DNA from: Rummeliibacillus pycnus_A
Lineage (GTDB): Bacteria; Bacillota; Bacilli; Bacillales_A; Planococcaceae
Reading direction: 5' to 3'
Length of the DNA: 64,000 nucleotides
Assembly: GCF_044359855.1 (NCBI RefSeq)
Contig: NZ_CP132291.1
Location: 868,001 to 932,000, forward strand
The notes under the pieces are model-generated. The model was not told where the DNA came from, did no database searches, and saw nothing but the letters and a program-made list of their open reading frames with translations. The position numbers and the translations under genes were made by a program. Positions 15,521 through 24,919 of this stretch are shown here, one piece after another. Each line of letters begins with the position of its first letter. Positions within the stretch are counted from its first letter, which is position 1.

Positions 15521-16969
15521 TCACTTCTTATTAGCTTCATATACTTTCAATAACTTACCTTTTATTGTTGTGTTCTTCATTCTATTCAACACAATCGGAC
15601 CTTTATCATTTAATATTTCAACATAAGAAAAAGTATCTAATATTGTAATGATACCAATATCCTCCACTGACACTCCATCAATTTTTGCAATCGTTCCAAC
15701 AAAATCTACTGCTCTAAGCTTCTTTTTCTTACCACCATTAAAGTATAACTTCATGATTTGCTCGTTTAATTTTTCACTTTTTGCTTGTTTAATCGCAGGT
15801 TCAACATTCATTTTTTCTTCAAAGGCAGGTTTCTTATCTGTAACTTCCTCTTTTGAAGGAGCGATCATTTTTGGAATCTCAAAACCAATGTATTCTTCAA
15901 TTTCACTTAAAAACCGATCTTCAAAAGGTGTAACAAAAGTGATAGCTTTCCCTTTTTGACCTGCTCGTCCTGTTCTACCCGTACGATGGACATAGCTCTC
16001 TTTCTCATTTGGCAGGTCAAAGTTGATGACATGTGTTATATTATCAATATCAATCCCTCTGGCAGCTACATCCGTAGCAATCAAATAGCGAAATTCTCCT
16101 CTTCTAAAGTCATTCATCACGCCAAGCCGATCATCTTGTATCATTCCGCCGTGGATTTTATCACAGGTATAACCTAAATCCATTAACTGATCACACACTG
16201 TATCTACTCGATCTTTTGTTCGACAGAAGATTATGCAACTATCTGGATTTTCAACAATCGTTATATCTTTAAGCATAGAAAATTTATCGTCATCGGCCAC
16301 CTCAAAAAGAGAATGATCAATTTTATCAGTTGTGAGTCCCGTCGCCTTAATTTCAATATCGATAGGCGTTTTCATATAGTTAAGTGAGAGGCTTTTGATC
16401 TCCTCTGGTAAAGTAGCTGAAAATAGCATTGTCACTCGTTCTCGAGGTAACTCCTTGATGATGGCTTCTACTTGTTCAATAAACCCCATGTTTAACATCT
16501 CATCAGCTTCATCAATAACAAGATATTGAATCCGATCTAAGGCCAGAGTACCTCTTTCAATATGATCTAACACACGACCCGGAGTACCAACTACAACATG
16601 TGTTTTTTGCTTTAATTCTGTTTTTTGGATAGCAAAAGGTTGTTTTCCATAAATAGCTGCTGCTTTTATCCGTTTAAATCTACCAATGTTTATGAAATCC
16701 TCTTTCACTTGCACAGCAAGTTCTCTCGTAGGTGTCAAAATTAACGCTTGAGGTTTATTTTCTTTCCAATCAATTAATTCACAAATTGGAATCCCGTATG
16801 AAGCAGTCTTCCCACTTCCTGTTTGTGATTTCACGACAAGATCCTTTTTCTCTAACACAAGAGGTATAACCTTACTTTGAACTTCTGTTGGATTTACGTA
16901 TTCTAAGCTATCCAGCGCGTTTACTATTTCATTACTTAATTTATAATCTTTAAAACGTTCTTTGCACAT
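15521..16969 (-). CDS. dbpA: DEAD-box RNA helicase DbpA/YxiN
   Basis: A 482-residue ATP-dependent RNA helicase. Q-motif YVNPTEVQ, Walker A SQTGSGKT (48-55), PTRELA, TPGRVLDH, the DEAD box in LVIDEADEML (about 150), SAT in MLFSATLP, then helicase C-domain motifs IIFCRTKDRVD, DVAARGIDI and HRTGRTGRAG. The C-terminal 75 residues (YFNGGKKKKLRAVDFVGTIA) match the RNA-recognition domain of YxiN/DbpA, which binds hairpin 92 of 23S rRNA in late 50S assembly. Length agrees with B. subtilis YxiN. ATG 16969 after AGAGG. Monocistronic. Confidence 0.93.
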   Translation of the reverse strand: MCKERFKDYKLSNEIVNALDSLEYVNPTEVQSKVIPLVLEKKDLVVKSQTGSGKTASYGIPICELIDWKENKPQALILTPTRELAVQVKEDFINIGRFKRIKAAAIYGKQPFAIQKTELKQKTHVVVGTPGRVLDHIERGTLALDRIQYLVIDEADEMLNMGFIEQVEAIIKELPRERVTMLFSATLPEEIKSLSLNYMKTPIDIEIKATGLTTDKIDHSLFEVADDDKFSMLKDITIVENPDSCIIFCRTKDRVDTVCDQLMDLGYTCDKIHGGMIQDDRLGVMNDFRRGEFRYLIATDVAARGIDIDNITHVINFDLPNEKESYVHRTGRTGRAGQKGKAITFVTPFEDRFLSEIEEYIGFEIPKMIAPSKEEVTDKKPAFEEKMNVEPAIKQAKSEKLNEQIMKLYFNGGKKKKLRAVDFVGTIAKIDGVSVEDIGIITILDTFSYVEILNDKGPIVLNRMKNTTIKGKLLKVYEANKK

Positions 16970-17216
16970 AATTAAGCCTCTTTTATTTTGGATTATTTAC
17001 CTTATTATTTCCTTGAAGGTTGTTACCTTATTCAAACTACCATTATACTCGAATTTCGCTTTGTAAATAAGTTAGAATGTGAATTAATAAAAAATGACCT
17101 GCCTATTTTGGCAAGTCAAGTGCTTGGTATTTTATCTGTAATAAAGTGAAAATTTAAGTTATGTTGTTATCCATTTCAAATAACAATATATATAAGCTAA
17201 TCATTGCCCATATTTT

Positions 17217-18203
17217 TTAATATTTAATAATGGTTCTTCCTAAATGGTGACCGTTTTTAATCGCTTCAATCGTATGAGGCACTTCTTCAAGTGATATCTC
17301 ACTTATTAGAGTAGTTTGAGAAATATTCCATTCATTTGCTATTTTCCCCCAAACATAACCGCGGTTATTAATTGGTACATTTACAGAATCAATTCCCAAA
17401 AGGTTAATTCCTCTGAGTATAAACGGCAATACTGTTGATGTTAGTTTTATACCACCTGCATTCCCACACATACTCATACTCCCGCCATAAGAAATTTGAG
17501 GAATTAATACAGAAGCAACTTCCCCACCAACAGTATCTAGGACATAGTCAAACTTTTGCTTCTTCAAAGGTTTATTTTGCTCTCCTAACTCATTTACAAA
17601 AATAACATTGGTTGCTCCTAAAGATTTTGCTACCTCTGCTTGGTGCTCTTTTCGAACTAAAGCAGAAATATTTTTGTAACCAATTTTAGATAAAATTTGT
17701 AAAGCAATACTACCTACCCCACCAGTTGAACCAGTGACTAGAATCCTAGGATTGTTATTTACATCCATGCCTTTCTCCTCTAAAGCCATAATGGAAAGTG
17801 CAGCCGTAAACCCTGCTGTTCCAAAAACCATAGCATCTCTTAAGGTTAAGTTGACTGGCATTGGAACAATCCAATCTGCAGGGACTCTAGCATATTCTGC
17901 AAATCCTCCTGTATGGCTCATCCCCATAGCAAAACCTGTAACAACAACTTTCTGTCCCTCTGTGTAACGATTATCTGTTGAATGAACAATGGTTCCACTT
18001 AAATCAATTCCGGGGATCATTGGGTAATTCTGAATAACTCCTGCATTTTTTTGAACAGCCAACATATCCTTATAGTTTATTGAAGAATATGCTACCTTAA
18101 TTAAAACTTCGCCGTCAGAAAGACTGTCAAGATTGACATCTTCCAACCCATAAATTACTTGATCCTCTTTTTCTTTTACAATAATTGCTTTGAATGTATT
18201 CAT
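17217..18203 (-). CDS. yhfP: YhdH/YhfP family quinone oxidoreductase (acrylyl-CoA reductase-like)
   Basis: A 328-residue zinc-free medium-chain dehydrogenase of the YhdH/YhfP type, which reduces quinones or enoyl compounds with NADPH. An N-terminal GroES-like domain (SSINYKDMLAV...PMIPGIDLSG) is followed by a nucleotide-binding domain with VTGSTGGVGSIALQIL (about 155-170) and LDTVGG (about 227). The end NGHHLGRTIIKY matches the family. It is divergent from a MarR-type gene 104 bp away, with a palindrome between them, so it is probably induced by an electrophile or quinone sensed by that regulator (inference). Confidence 0.87.
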   Translation of the reverse strand: MNTFKAIIVKEKEDQVIYGLEDVNLDSLSDGEVLIKVAYSSINYKDMLAVQKNAGVIQNYPMIPGIDLSGTIVHSTDNRYTEGQKVVVTGFAMGMSHTGGFAEYARVPADWIVPMPVNLTLRDAMVFGTAGFTAALSIMALEEKGMDVNNNPRILVTGSTGGVGSIALQILSKIGYKNISALVRKEHQAEVAKSLGATNVIFVNELGEQNKPLKKQKFDYVLDTVGGEVASVLIPQISYGGSMSMCGNAGGIKLTSTVLPFILRGINLLGIDSVNVPINNRGYVWGKIANEWNISQTTLISEISLEEVPHTIEAIKNGHHLGRTIIKY

Positions 18204-18266
18204 AATTATCTCCCCCTATTTTTGCTACGAAACATTTTCGATACAAAACTATTTCATAACAGAAAT

Positions 18267-18276
18267 TAACATGTTA
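18267..18276. promoter_or_regulatory. Palindrome in the yhfP/marR divergent promoter
   Basis: Perfect 10-bp palindrome TAACATGTTA in the 104-bp gap between yhfP and the MarR gene, with an outer ATAACA/TGTTAT pair (18256-18277). This is the position expected of a MarR-dimer operator controlling both genes. Confidence 0.5.
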
Positions 18277-18307
18277 TTATGGATAATGTCAATATGGAGG
18301 AGATAAA

Positions 18308-18727
18308 ATGGAATTAAAAGATTGCATAAACTTTTTACTAAGTGCTAGTCAGAATAAAGTTTTCAAGTTTTTTAGCAAGCGTTTAGAGGAATGTGGAGTA
18401 ACACCGGGTCAATATGGTGTATTGAATTGTTTGTGGAGAGAAGGACAATTATCTCCTAAACAAATTGGAGAAATGCTATATATAGAAGCCCCTACTGTCT
18501 CTGGGATATTAGATAAATTGCAAAAAGCTGAATTTATAGAACGTTCGGTAGATCCAAACAATCGTAGAAATGTTTTAGTCATGGCTACTCAAAAATCTAA
18601 CGAAATTAGAGATGAAGTAATAGCTGCAACTATTGAGTTGAATAATAAGGTACTTGAAAATTTGTCAGATAGCGATAAAGTAGTACTACAAAAATCATTA
18701 GAAACAATAATAAAGTCTGATTTTTAA
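18308..18727 (+). CDS. MarR family transcriptional regulator
   Basis: A 139-residue winged-helix regulator. Dimerisation helices flank the DNA-binding core: LSPKQIGEMLYIEAPTVSGILDKLQKAEFI (about 51-80) is helix-turn-helix, and ERSVDPNNRRNVLVMATQKS is the wing with the conserved DxRxxxv pattern (here DPNNRRNVLV). No cysteine lies in the DNA-binding core that would point to thiol redox sensing. ATG 18308 after TATGGAGGAG. It is transcribed away from yhfP and most likely represses yhfP and itself. The effector is unknown. Confidence 0.85.
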   Translation: MELKDCINFLLSASQNKVFKFFSKRLEECGVTPGQYGVLNCLWREGQLSPKQIGEMLYIEAPTVSGILDKLQKAEFIERSVDPNNRRNVLVMATQKSNEIRDEVIAATIELNNKVLENLSDSDKVVLQKSLETIIKSDF

Positions 18728-18886
18728 TTACTTTTTTTAATGAAATAGCCAATATAATAACGCTATATTCTCTTAACCTACGGGTGGAACAATACTTGGA
18801 TGGATTGTAAATTTACGGATTAGCTCTATATAGAAAAAGATTAAAGCAGCCCCCTTAAGTACTATTTTGCACTATTAATAATTATA

Positions 18887-18930
18887 AAAAGCTCATTTTC
18901 TTAACATTAAAATTAAGAAATTGAGCTTTT
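18887..18930. terminator. Hairpin terminator in the marR-histidine kinase gap
   Basis: AAAAGCTCATTTTCTTAA pairs with TTAAGAAATTGAGCTTTT. It separates the plus-strand MarR gene from the convergent two-component operon, and A/T runs on both sides suggest bidirectional use. The rest of 18728-19128 shows no gene. Confidence 0.75.
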
Positions 18931-19128
18931 ATATATAATGCACCTTTAATTGAAAAACATATTTGGAAATAAACGGACCTATTAGAAATTAAATTACACT
19001 CTCGCCACTCGTTTTATAAAACTCGAAATATGAATATTCCTGAAACTATTTTCTCTTAGAATTCTACTGAATTCCTGAAACTTCATTTTTCTTATAATGA
19101 GCAAAGCTTTAATTTTAACTTCCTTTAA

Positions 19129-20541
19129 TTATAATTGAATTTCAATCGTTGTCCCATAGTCAACCATACTATCAATTGTAATCTCTCCATTATGGGTTCG
19201 AATAATATCATTGGCAATAGCCATTCCCAGCCCAGAACCTTTATGTGACTCACCAGTATTTGTTCCACGGTAGTATCGGTCAAAAATGTAATCGAGTTCT
19301 TTTTTCTTAATACCTCTCCCATTATCTTTTATGATGATGTGAACTCGTTCTTTTTTCTCGATAGATACAGTTATTTGGATATTTTCATCGTTATGGACAA
19401 TGGCGTTATAAATCAAATTATTGATGGCTCGGCGAATGAGTAATTCGTCAACCTCCATATCAATTTTTTCTTCTGTATATTGAAAGTCGATATGCCTTGT
19501 TGAGTACTTTGCATCATTTAAAATATCGATTACGATACTTCTTAATAATTCAACAAGATTCGTTTTCGTTTTATTTAAAGATAGCTTTTCGTTTTTCAGC
19601 CTTATTGATAAATTTAAATCTTCAACGACATCTTTTAAATAGAGTGACTTTCGTTCAATTATTTCCGCATATTCTCTCATTTCTTTTATTGAAAAGTCGT
19701 ATTCTTTATCCTTCATCATCTCAGCATAGCCTTGAATTGAGGCAAGGGGGGTTTTAATATCATGTGAAATGTTCCCAACCCATTCTTCTTTCATTTTGTC
19801 TAATTTTTCCCTTTCCTTCTCAATCGCTTTCAACTGATAAGATAAATGATTGACATTATAAAAAACGTCTTTATAAACCCCTTCAGGTTCATAATTCAGA
19901 TTATATTCCTTATTTGCTAGTCGTTGAATTCCATTAATTAATGTATAGAGTGGCTGGGTTAGTCTTTTGCTAAAAAAATACCCAATCAATAAAGCAATGA
20001 GGCCATCAATCAGTAATAAAAGAATACTCCCTATTTTAAAATTGTGCATCAGATCTCGGGAATCATAAGTCCATGTAATTTTTTTAACATAAGGGCTCTC
20101 AAACCCAATAAGATAACTATTATTATGATGATTCAATTCTTTTCCACTAACAAAAACCGTAGCATATATATCCTCTTCTACATATTTGTACGCATTGACA
20201 ATATCTAAAGGAGTATACTTTTTCTTTATCGCTTTAGGCAATCTATAGCCATATAGCTCTTTTCCATTTTCATCTAATATTTGTATCCATGCTTTACGAT
20301 CAATAAGTTCCCTTTTTCCTTTATCACTAATGACTGGGTTATTATTGGACATCGTTATATATTTCTTAAAATCCCTTGTAAAAGATTCAGCGGATTCAGT
20401 TTTTTCTCCATGGAAGACCGGTATATGAAAAGCAGATTCGACAATAAACAATGTCAAAAAGGTAACAATATTTATGATGATAACTAAAATAACAATTAAA
20501 ACAACTGAGAAAAGAAATCTCCCTGTTAATTTCCATTTCAT
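19129..20541 (-). CDS. Sensor histidine kinase of the YxdLM-like detoxification module
   Basis: A 470-residue membrane kinase. TM1 (about 8-32), an extracellular sensor domain of some 130 residues, TM2 (about 172-193), HAMP (SKRLTQPLYTLINGIQRLANK), the phosphoacceptor NISHDIKTPLASIQGYAEMM, and a HATPase domain with INNLIYNAIVHN, IKDNGRGI and GSGLGMAIA. It is 3 bp after its response regulator and last in the operon. BceS/YxdK kinases of such modules usually lack an extracellular sensor and read the transporter itself. This one has a real sensor domain and is about 140 residues longer, a notable departure. Confidence 0.87.
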   Translation of the reverse strand: MKWKLTGRFLFSVVLIVILVIIINIVTFLTLFIVESAFHIPVFHGEKTESAESFTRDFKKYITMSNNNPVISDKGKRELIDRKAWIQILDENGKELYGYRLPKAIKKKYTPLDIVNAYKYVEEDIYATVFVSGKELNHHNNSYLIGFESPYVKKITWTYDSRDLMHNFKIGSILLLLIDGLIALLIGYFFSKRLTQPLYTLINGIQRLANKEYNLNYEPEGVYKDVFYNVNHLSYQLKAIEKEREKLDKMKEEWVGNISHDIKTPLASIQGYAEMMKDKEYDFSIKEMREYAEIIERKSLYLKDVVEDLNLSIRLKNEKLSLNKTKTNLVELLRSIVIDILNDAKYSTRHIDFQYTEEKIDMEVDELLIRRAINNLIYNAIVHNDENIQITVSIEKKERVHIIIKDNGRGIKKKELDYIFDRYYRGTNTGESHKGSGLGMAIANDIIRTHNGEITIDSMVDYGTTIEIQL

Positions 20542-20544
20542 GCA

Positions 20545-21255
20545 TTATTCATCCTTTATAACAAGTTTATAACCTAACCCTTTTACCGTTACTAAATATT
20601 GAGGATTTGAAGCCTGGTCTTCAATTTTTTCACGCAATCTTCTAATATGGACCATAACCGTATTATCAAAGCCGATAAAGTCCTCCCCCCATACTTTGTT
20701 GACAAGACTTTCTTTACTCATAATTTGATTAGGGTTTTTAAGTAGATGGGTTATTATTCCGAGCTCTTTAGGTTTTAATTCAATCGTTTCTCCATTCTTT
20801 TTCAATTCAGCTCGTTGTTCATTTAATTCAAAAGGACCTGCCTTTATAATCGGACTTTCTTCCTTCTCCACTTGAAGAAAAGACGATCTTCGTAATTGTG
20901 CTTTTACACGATAGGCAACTTCTTTAGGGCTAAAGGGCTTCGTAATATAATCATCTCCACCTATCGCAAATCCAACAATTTTATCAATTTCCTCTGATTT
21001 TGCTGATAAGAAAAGTATGGGTACTTTTGAAATATTTCTTATTTGTTTACACACATCATAACCTTCTCCATCAGGTAACATAATATCTAGTAAAACAAGA
21101 TCAGGCTGTATTTCTTGAAATTGATGCCATCCACCTTTAGCTGTTGTAACAGTATAGATATTTTCTAGACCTTCTTTTTGCAAAACGGTCTTAAGTAATT
21201 TCAATAAATCTTCTTCGTCATCTATAATTAAAATTTTTTTATTTATGAACGACAT
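20545..21255 (-). CDS. OmpR-family response regulator of the YxdLM-like module
   Basis: A 236-residue regulator. The receiver domain has acidic pocket IDDEEDL and phosphorylation site LVLLDIMLPDGEGYDV (Asp near 55), with FLSAKSEE and DDYITKPFSP. The winged-helix output domain has MSKESLVNKVWGEDF, DNTVMVHIRRLREKIED and VKGLGYKL. ATG 21255 after GGGAG. Direct repeats of CCTTA at about one and two helical turns upstream of the ABC gene are its plausible binding sites. It probably activates the ABC transporter genes when a cell-wall-active peptide is present (family knowledge). Confidence 0.88.
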   Translation of the reverse strand: MSFINKKILIIDDEEDLLKLLKTVLQKEGLENIYTVTTAKGGWHQFQEIQPDLVLLDIMLPDGEGYDVCKQIRNISKVPILFLSAKSEEIDKIVGFAIGGDDYITKPFSPKEVAYRVKAQLRRSSFLQVEKEESPIIKAGPFELNEQRAELKKNGETIELKPKELGIITHLLKNPNQIMSKESLVNKVWGEDFIGFDNTVMVHIRRLREKIEDQASNPQYLVTVKGLGYKLVIKDE

Positions 21256-21337
21256 TTGATCTCCCTCACTATCTTTCTTTCGTTTATTATGTAAAAGAGA
21301 GAACCTAATTGAAAATCAGGTTCTCTAGGAATCATTT

Positions 21338-21694
21338 TTACTTTAATTTTTCTTTTGCTTTCTTAGGAATTTCATTTAATTGAACTTCTTGATAGGATGT
21401 GACACCTTTGTCTTCTTTAACAAACAAGTTTAGATAGGCATCCTGGCGCAGCTGCTTAATTGCTGTAAATGTAAGCTTTTTTTCATTTCCTTTTTTATCA
21501 TAGCCAAATAATACATATTTGTAATCAACATAGTCTTGACCATCATCTGATTTTCCTTCAATCTTTTCACCAGGACCTTGAATTTGAACATAATAGCTAT
21601 CTGAACCAAGTCTATTAATATTAACATTTTGAATAAATATGATAAATCCTACTATCAATACTAGGATTGCACCAGGAATAAATAATTTTTTCAT
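21338..21694 (-). CDS. yxeA: YxeA family small secreted/membrane-anchored protein
   Basis: A 118-residue protein with an N-terminal hydrophobic segment (FIPGAILVLIVGFIIFIQ) and a soluble domain resembling YxeA (GSDSYYVQIQGPGEKIE, YKYVLFGYDKKGNEKKL). YxeA genes lie next to yxdLM in B. subtilis, and the protein's role is unknown. Start placed at ATG 21694 after AAAAGG. A TTG 9 bases upstream is also open. It sits between the permease and regulator genes in the same operon, which supports the name. Confidence 0.8.
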   Translation of the reverse strand: MKKLFIPGAILVLIVGFIIFIQNVNINRLGSDSYYVQIQGPGEKIEGKSDDGQDYVDYKYVLFGYDKKGNEKKLTFTAIKQLRQDAYLNLFVKEDKGVTSYQEVQLNEIPKKAKEKLK

Positions 21695-21709
21695 TTGAAT
21701 CAACCTTTT

Positions 21710-23644
21710 CTATTTATTTGTTTTAGTTACAATTTTGTAATAAGCATTTACTGTCAAGAAATAATAAACAATATAAATACATGTATAAATTCCCGTGCAA
21801 ATAGCTACTGGAACTACTAAGTTTGACAGCATTAATTTTGATAAAGCGGTTAATGCTATGGAACAATGGACGATACCAGCTACCAAAGGCAAAGCGAAGA
21901 TAAACATGACTTGTTTAGCGATCGATTTCTTAATCTCTTTTTTGTTAACACCAATTTTGTAAAGTATCTCGTAACGCCCTTTGTCTGAGTTTGCTTCTGT
22001 TAATTGTTTAAAGTAGATAATACTACCTGTTGCTGCAAGGAAGACAAGACCTAAAAATCCCCCCATGAAAATCATTAAACCTGATGATTCTAATCCAGCT
22101 GTATAATCAGAATAAAAGCTTGAAAATTGAGCTTTATCCGTTACAACCTTTTCAAGGCTACTTGATAATTGTTTCGCTTCATCTTGATTAGAAATATGAT
22201 ATACTTCCATATTTTCTAACTTTGCTTCTTTTTCCATTTTCGCGAATAATTCATCACTGACAACAAGGACAGAATAAGCAGTAGAACTATTTAAAACACT
22301 GTATTTTTTTACATGTTTAAAAGTCATTTCCACATTATGTCTTTCCAAATTAAACGTAATGGTTTCACCAACATATTTTGGGGATATTCCTTCCATATAA
22401 AACGGTTCTAAAGCAGCTCCTTCATTCCCATGTAATGTCATTAAGTCATTTCTTTTTTGATCCCTTGCTAATTTATTAAAGTTGCTGTTAGAAATAACGG
22501 TATATTGCATTATATTATTTGAGAATGGCGCTTCTAGATTTGTTATGTCTGTATTTACTCGAAGTGTTGAAATGGTTTCATGATATTCGATTTTATGATT
22601 TTTATCGTTAGTAATGATCTTCTTTATTTGTTTTGTTACGTTCGCATCATTATCGATAAACATCATGCTATTTGGATTTACTTTTTCCGCATTGCTTCGA
22701 TTATTGTAATAAAAACTGTATGCTGTCCCTACCGCAGATAAAGTTGTGGCAATAAGAATGGCAATAATCGTTAATGTACGAGCATTCCCTTTAATTCGAT
22801 ATAGAAGCTGGGAAGTTCCGATTAAGTTTATGCCTTTCCAGTAATTTTTTTTATTTTTTTGTGCTATTTTTAGTAAATAAACCGTTAAAGTACTGAATAA
22901 CAAATACGTTCCTAAAATAACCGTACCAATGATAACTAAAGGTGTTACCATGAAGCCTAATGTTTTCCATGCATCTGAAGTGGCTATGTTTTGTAAGGCA
23001 AGCCAATAACCAAAACCGATTAAAATGATGGATAGTAATGCAATGAAGATTGATGCTTTTGGTTCTTGTTCCCCTTCTTTATCTGCTTTGAATAGTTCTA
23101 TTAATTTAAAACGATAAATTAAGCGATATCCTTGGAAGGAAGTAAGCATTGTAATAATCAAGAACACGATGACAGTATTGATGATGCTATCATAAGAAAT
23201 AGTGAAATTTGGAATGACTTCATAACCCATGATTTTCATTAATAGCTCTACAAAGAACGAAGATAATAGTGCTCCAAGCACAATCCCGACGATAAGTGCC
23301 AAAATCCCCATAATAAAGTTTTCATAAAATAGCATGCGACCGATTTGTTTTTTACCCACACCTAGTAAAGAATACAGTCCTACTTCTTGTTTGCGTTTCC
23401 TAGTAAAAAAAGCGTTAGAGTACCATATAAAGATAGCTACGAAAATCATTAATACCATTGCTGCTCCACTAAATGCTGAGCTGATTTTTGGTGAACTATC
23501 AGAAGTCGCTTGAATCGTTTCATCATACTTTAATGAAACAAAAGTGAAGTAGATAACGATACTAAAGATCATCGAAGCAAAATATAAGAAATAATTCGTA
23601 AAGTTGTTTTTTATATTTTTTCTGGCGATACTAAATAAGGTCAT
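21710..23644 (-). CDS. yxdM: BceB/YxdM-like ABC transporter permease
   Basis: About 644 residues with ten predicted membrane helices and a large extracellular domain between helices 7 and 8 (roughly residues 310-515), the hallmark of BceB-type permeases that strip peptide antibiotics such as bacitracin from the membrane. FtsX-like segments SLLGVGKKQIGRMLFYEN and EILYKIGVNKKEIKKS are visible. ATG 23644 lies behind GGAGGTG within the 3' end of the ATPase gene (14-nt overlap). It works with the adjacent ATPase, and in this family the transporter also signals to the kinase. Confidence 0.87.
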   Translation of the reverse strand: MTLFSIARKNIKNNFTNYFLYFASMIFSIVIYFTFVSLKYDETIQATSDSSPKISSAFSGAAMVLMIFVAIFIWYSNAFFTRKRKQEVGLYSLLGVGKKQIGRMLFYENFIMGILALIVGIVLGALLSSFFVELLMKIMGYEVIPNFTISYDSIINTVIVFLIITMLTSFQGYRLIYRFKLIELFKADKEGEQEPKASIFIALLSIILIGFGYWLALQNIATSDAWKTLGFMVTPLVIIGTVILGTYLLFSTLTVYLLKIAQKNKKNYWKGINLIGTSQLLYRIKGNARTLTIIAILIATTLSAVGTAYSFYYNNRSNAEKVNPNSMMFIDNDANVTKQIKKIITNDKNHKIEYHETISTLRVNTDITNLEAPFSNNIMQYTVISNSNFNKLARDQKRNDLMTLHGNEGAALEPFYMEGISPKYVGETITFNLERHNVEMTFKHVKKYSVLNSSTAYSVLVVSDELFAKMEKEAKLENMEVYHISNQDEAKQLSSSLEKVVTDKAQFSSFYSDYTAGLESSGLMIFMGGFLGLVFLAATGSIIYFKQLTEANSDKGRYEILYKIGVNKKEIKKSIAKQVMFIFALPLVAGIVHCSIALTALSKLMLSNLVVPVAICTGIYTCIYIVYYFLTVNAYYKIVTKTNK

Positions 23645-24398
23645 CCTGTTCACCTCCAAGTGAAGCGAGGATATTTAAAATTCTTTGGAAGAATTCTTTT
23701 CGGGATTGCTCTCCTTTATAAATCTCAGTAAAGAGTTTTCCATCCTTAATAAATATCACTCGTTTACAAAAGCTGGCAGCAAATGCATCATGAGTTACCA
23801 TCATAATCGTTGATTTGTTTTTCTCATTTAATGTACTTAAATTTTGAAGTAAACTTGTTGCTGATTTTGAATCGAGCGCACCAGTAGGCTCATCGGCTAG
23901 AATCAAACTTGGATTCGTAACAATCGCTCGAGATGCTGCTGTTCGTTGCTTTTGACCACCAGAGATATTATAGGGATATTTATTTAAAATTCCACGGATT
24001 CCAAACGTATCAGCAATCTCATTAACTCGCTGATTGATTTCACTTACTGCTACTTTTGATAAAGCAAGTGGCAGTAAAATATTTTCCTTTACAGTTAATG
24101 TGTCAAGTAAGTTATAATCCTGAAAGATGAAGCCCAGTTTATTTCTTCTAAAGTCTGATAGTTGCTCTTCCTTCATAGATACAATGTTTTGGCCATCAAT
24201 AATAACTTTTCCTGATGAAGGTGTATCGATTGTCGAAAAAATATTGAGAAGTGTTGATTTACCAGCACCAGATGGCCCCATGATTCCAACAAATTCACCT
24301 TCTCGAATTTCTAAATTAATATCTTCAAGTGCTATATAGCGATTTTCTTTATCTCCAAATACCTTTTGAACATTTTTGGCTTGTAAGATTGTTTTCAT
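23631..24398 (-). CDS. yxdL: BceA/YxdL-like ABC transporter ATPase
   Basis: A 255-residue ATP-binding subunit: Walker A GPSGAGKST (about 42-50), Q-loop FIFQDYNLLDTLT, signature YNISGGQKQRTAASRAI, Walker B LILADEPTGALDS and the H-loop VTHD. This is the MacB/BceA subfamily. It is the first gene of a five-gene operon (ATPase, permease, YxeA, response regulator, kinase) that should protect against antimicrobial peptides. ATG 24398 after AAGGAGG. Confidence 0.9.
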   Translation of the reverse strand: MKTILQAKNVQKVFGDKENRYIALEDINLEIREGEFVGIMGPSGAGKSTLLNIFSTIDTPSSGKVIIDGQNIVSMKEEQLSDFRRNKLGFIFQDYNLLDTLTVKENILLPLALSKVAVSEINQRVNEIADTFGIRGILNKYPYNISGGQKQRTAASRAIVTNPSLILADEPTGALDSKSATSLLQNLSTLNEKNKSTIMMVTHDAFAASFCKRVIFIKDGKLFTEIYKGEQSRKEFFQRILNILASLGGEQDDLI

Positions 24399-24440
24399 TA
24401 GTGATCCTCCTTGTAAACTACAAAGATGATAATAACCCCT

Positions 24441-24484
24441 GAACCTTACACCATTTTAATTTAAACCTTAAATAAACCTTAAAA
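24441..24484 (-). promoter_or_regulatory. Direct repeats, probable response-regulator binding site
   Basis: Three copies of ACCTTA: GAACCTTACA at 24441, AAACCTTAAAT at 24463 and AAACCTTAAAA at 24474, spaced 22 and 11 bp (whole helical turns). On the minus strand this reads TTTAAGGTTTATTTAAGG, the type of tandem repeat bound by OmpR-family regulators. It lies 45-85 bp before the ABC operon start. Confidence 0.55.
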
Positions 24485-24506
24485 ACAGCAAATCCCCGAA
24501 TTTCTA

Positions 24507-24531
24507 GTGTTATCTCTCATAGAGATAACAC
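24507..24531. promoter_or_regulatory. Perfect inverted repeat upstream of the ABC operon
   Basis: GTGTTATCTCT-CAT-AGAGATAACAC: 11-bp perfect arms with a 3-nt loop, no T-run after it, about 110 bp upstream of the ATPase start. Either an operator or the end of an older transcript. Confidence 0.4.
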
Positions 24532-24571
24532 CTGAAGGCTTCTTATTCAAAGTAGAATTAATTGACAAAAA

Positions 24572-24616
24572 TAAAAAATAGACCAGTATCCAAATAAGGA
24601 ACTGATCTATTTTTTA
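24572..24616. terminator. Hairpin terminator
   Basis: AAAAAATAGACCAGT pairs with ACTGATCTATTTTTT, with an A-run before and a T-run after. It lies in the gap between divergent units, so it may be a relic of a lost gene. The rest of 24620-24900 has nothing recognisable. Confidence 0.6.
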
Positions 24617-24919
24617 TTTTCGATTTTTGCTTTGTAGGTTTAGGTTCTCTATACCCATTAGATAGTAAACAAATGTCCTTAACCCTCATACTTTACAGTT
24701 CTTCATATGTCCCCCCAAAAAATAACGAAAACTAAATCTTATTTTGTAATTCTATATAATAACTTAATATTATTTTGAATTTATCCAATTAAACAGAAAA
24801 AAATACCGTTTTCGGATAGAAATGTTAAAATTATTTAAAACAAAAGTTTTACATCACTGAAATAAGACGAAAAGGGATAGAACTTAGAACGATGATATTT
24901 GAAGGGGAGGATGGAAGAA

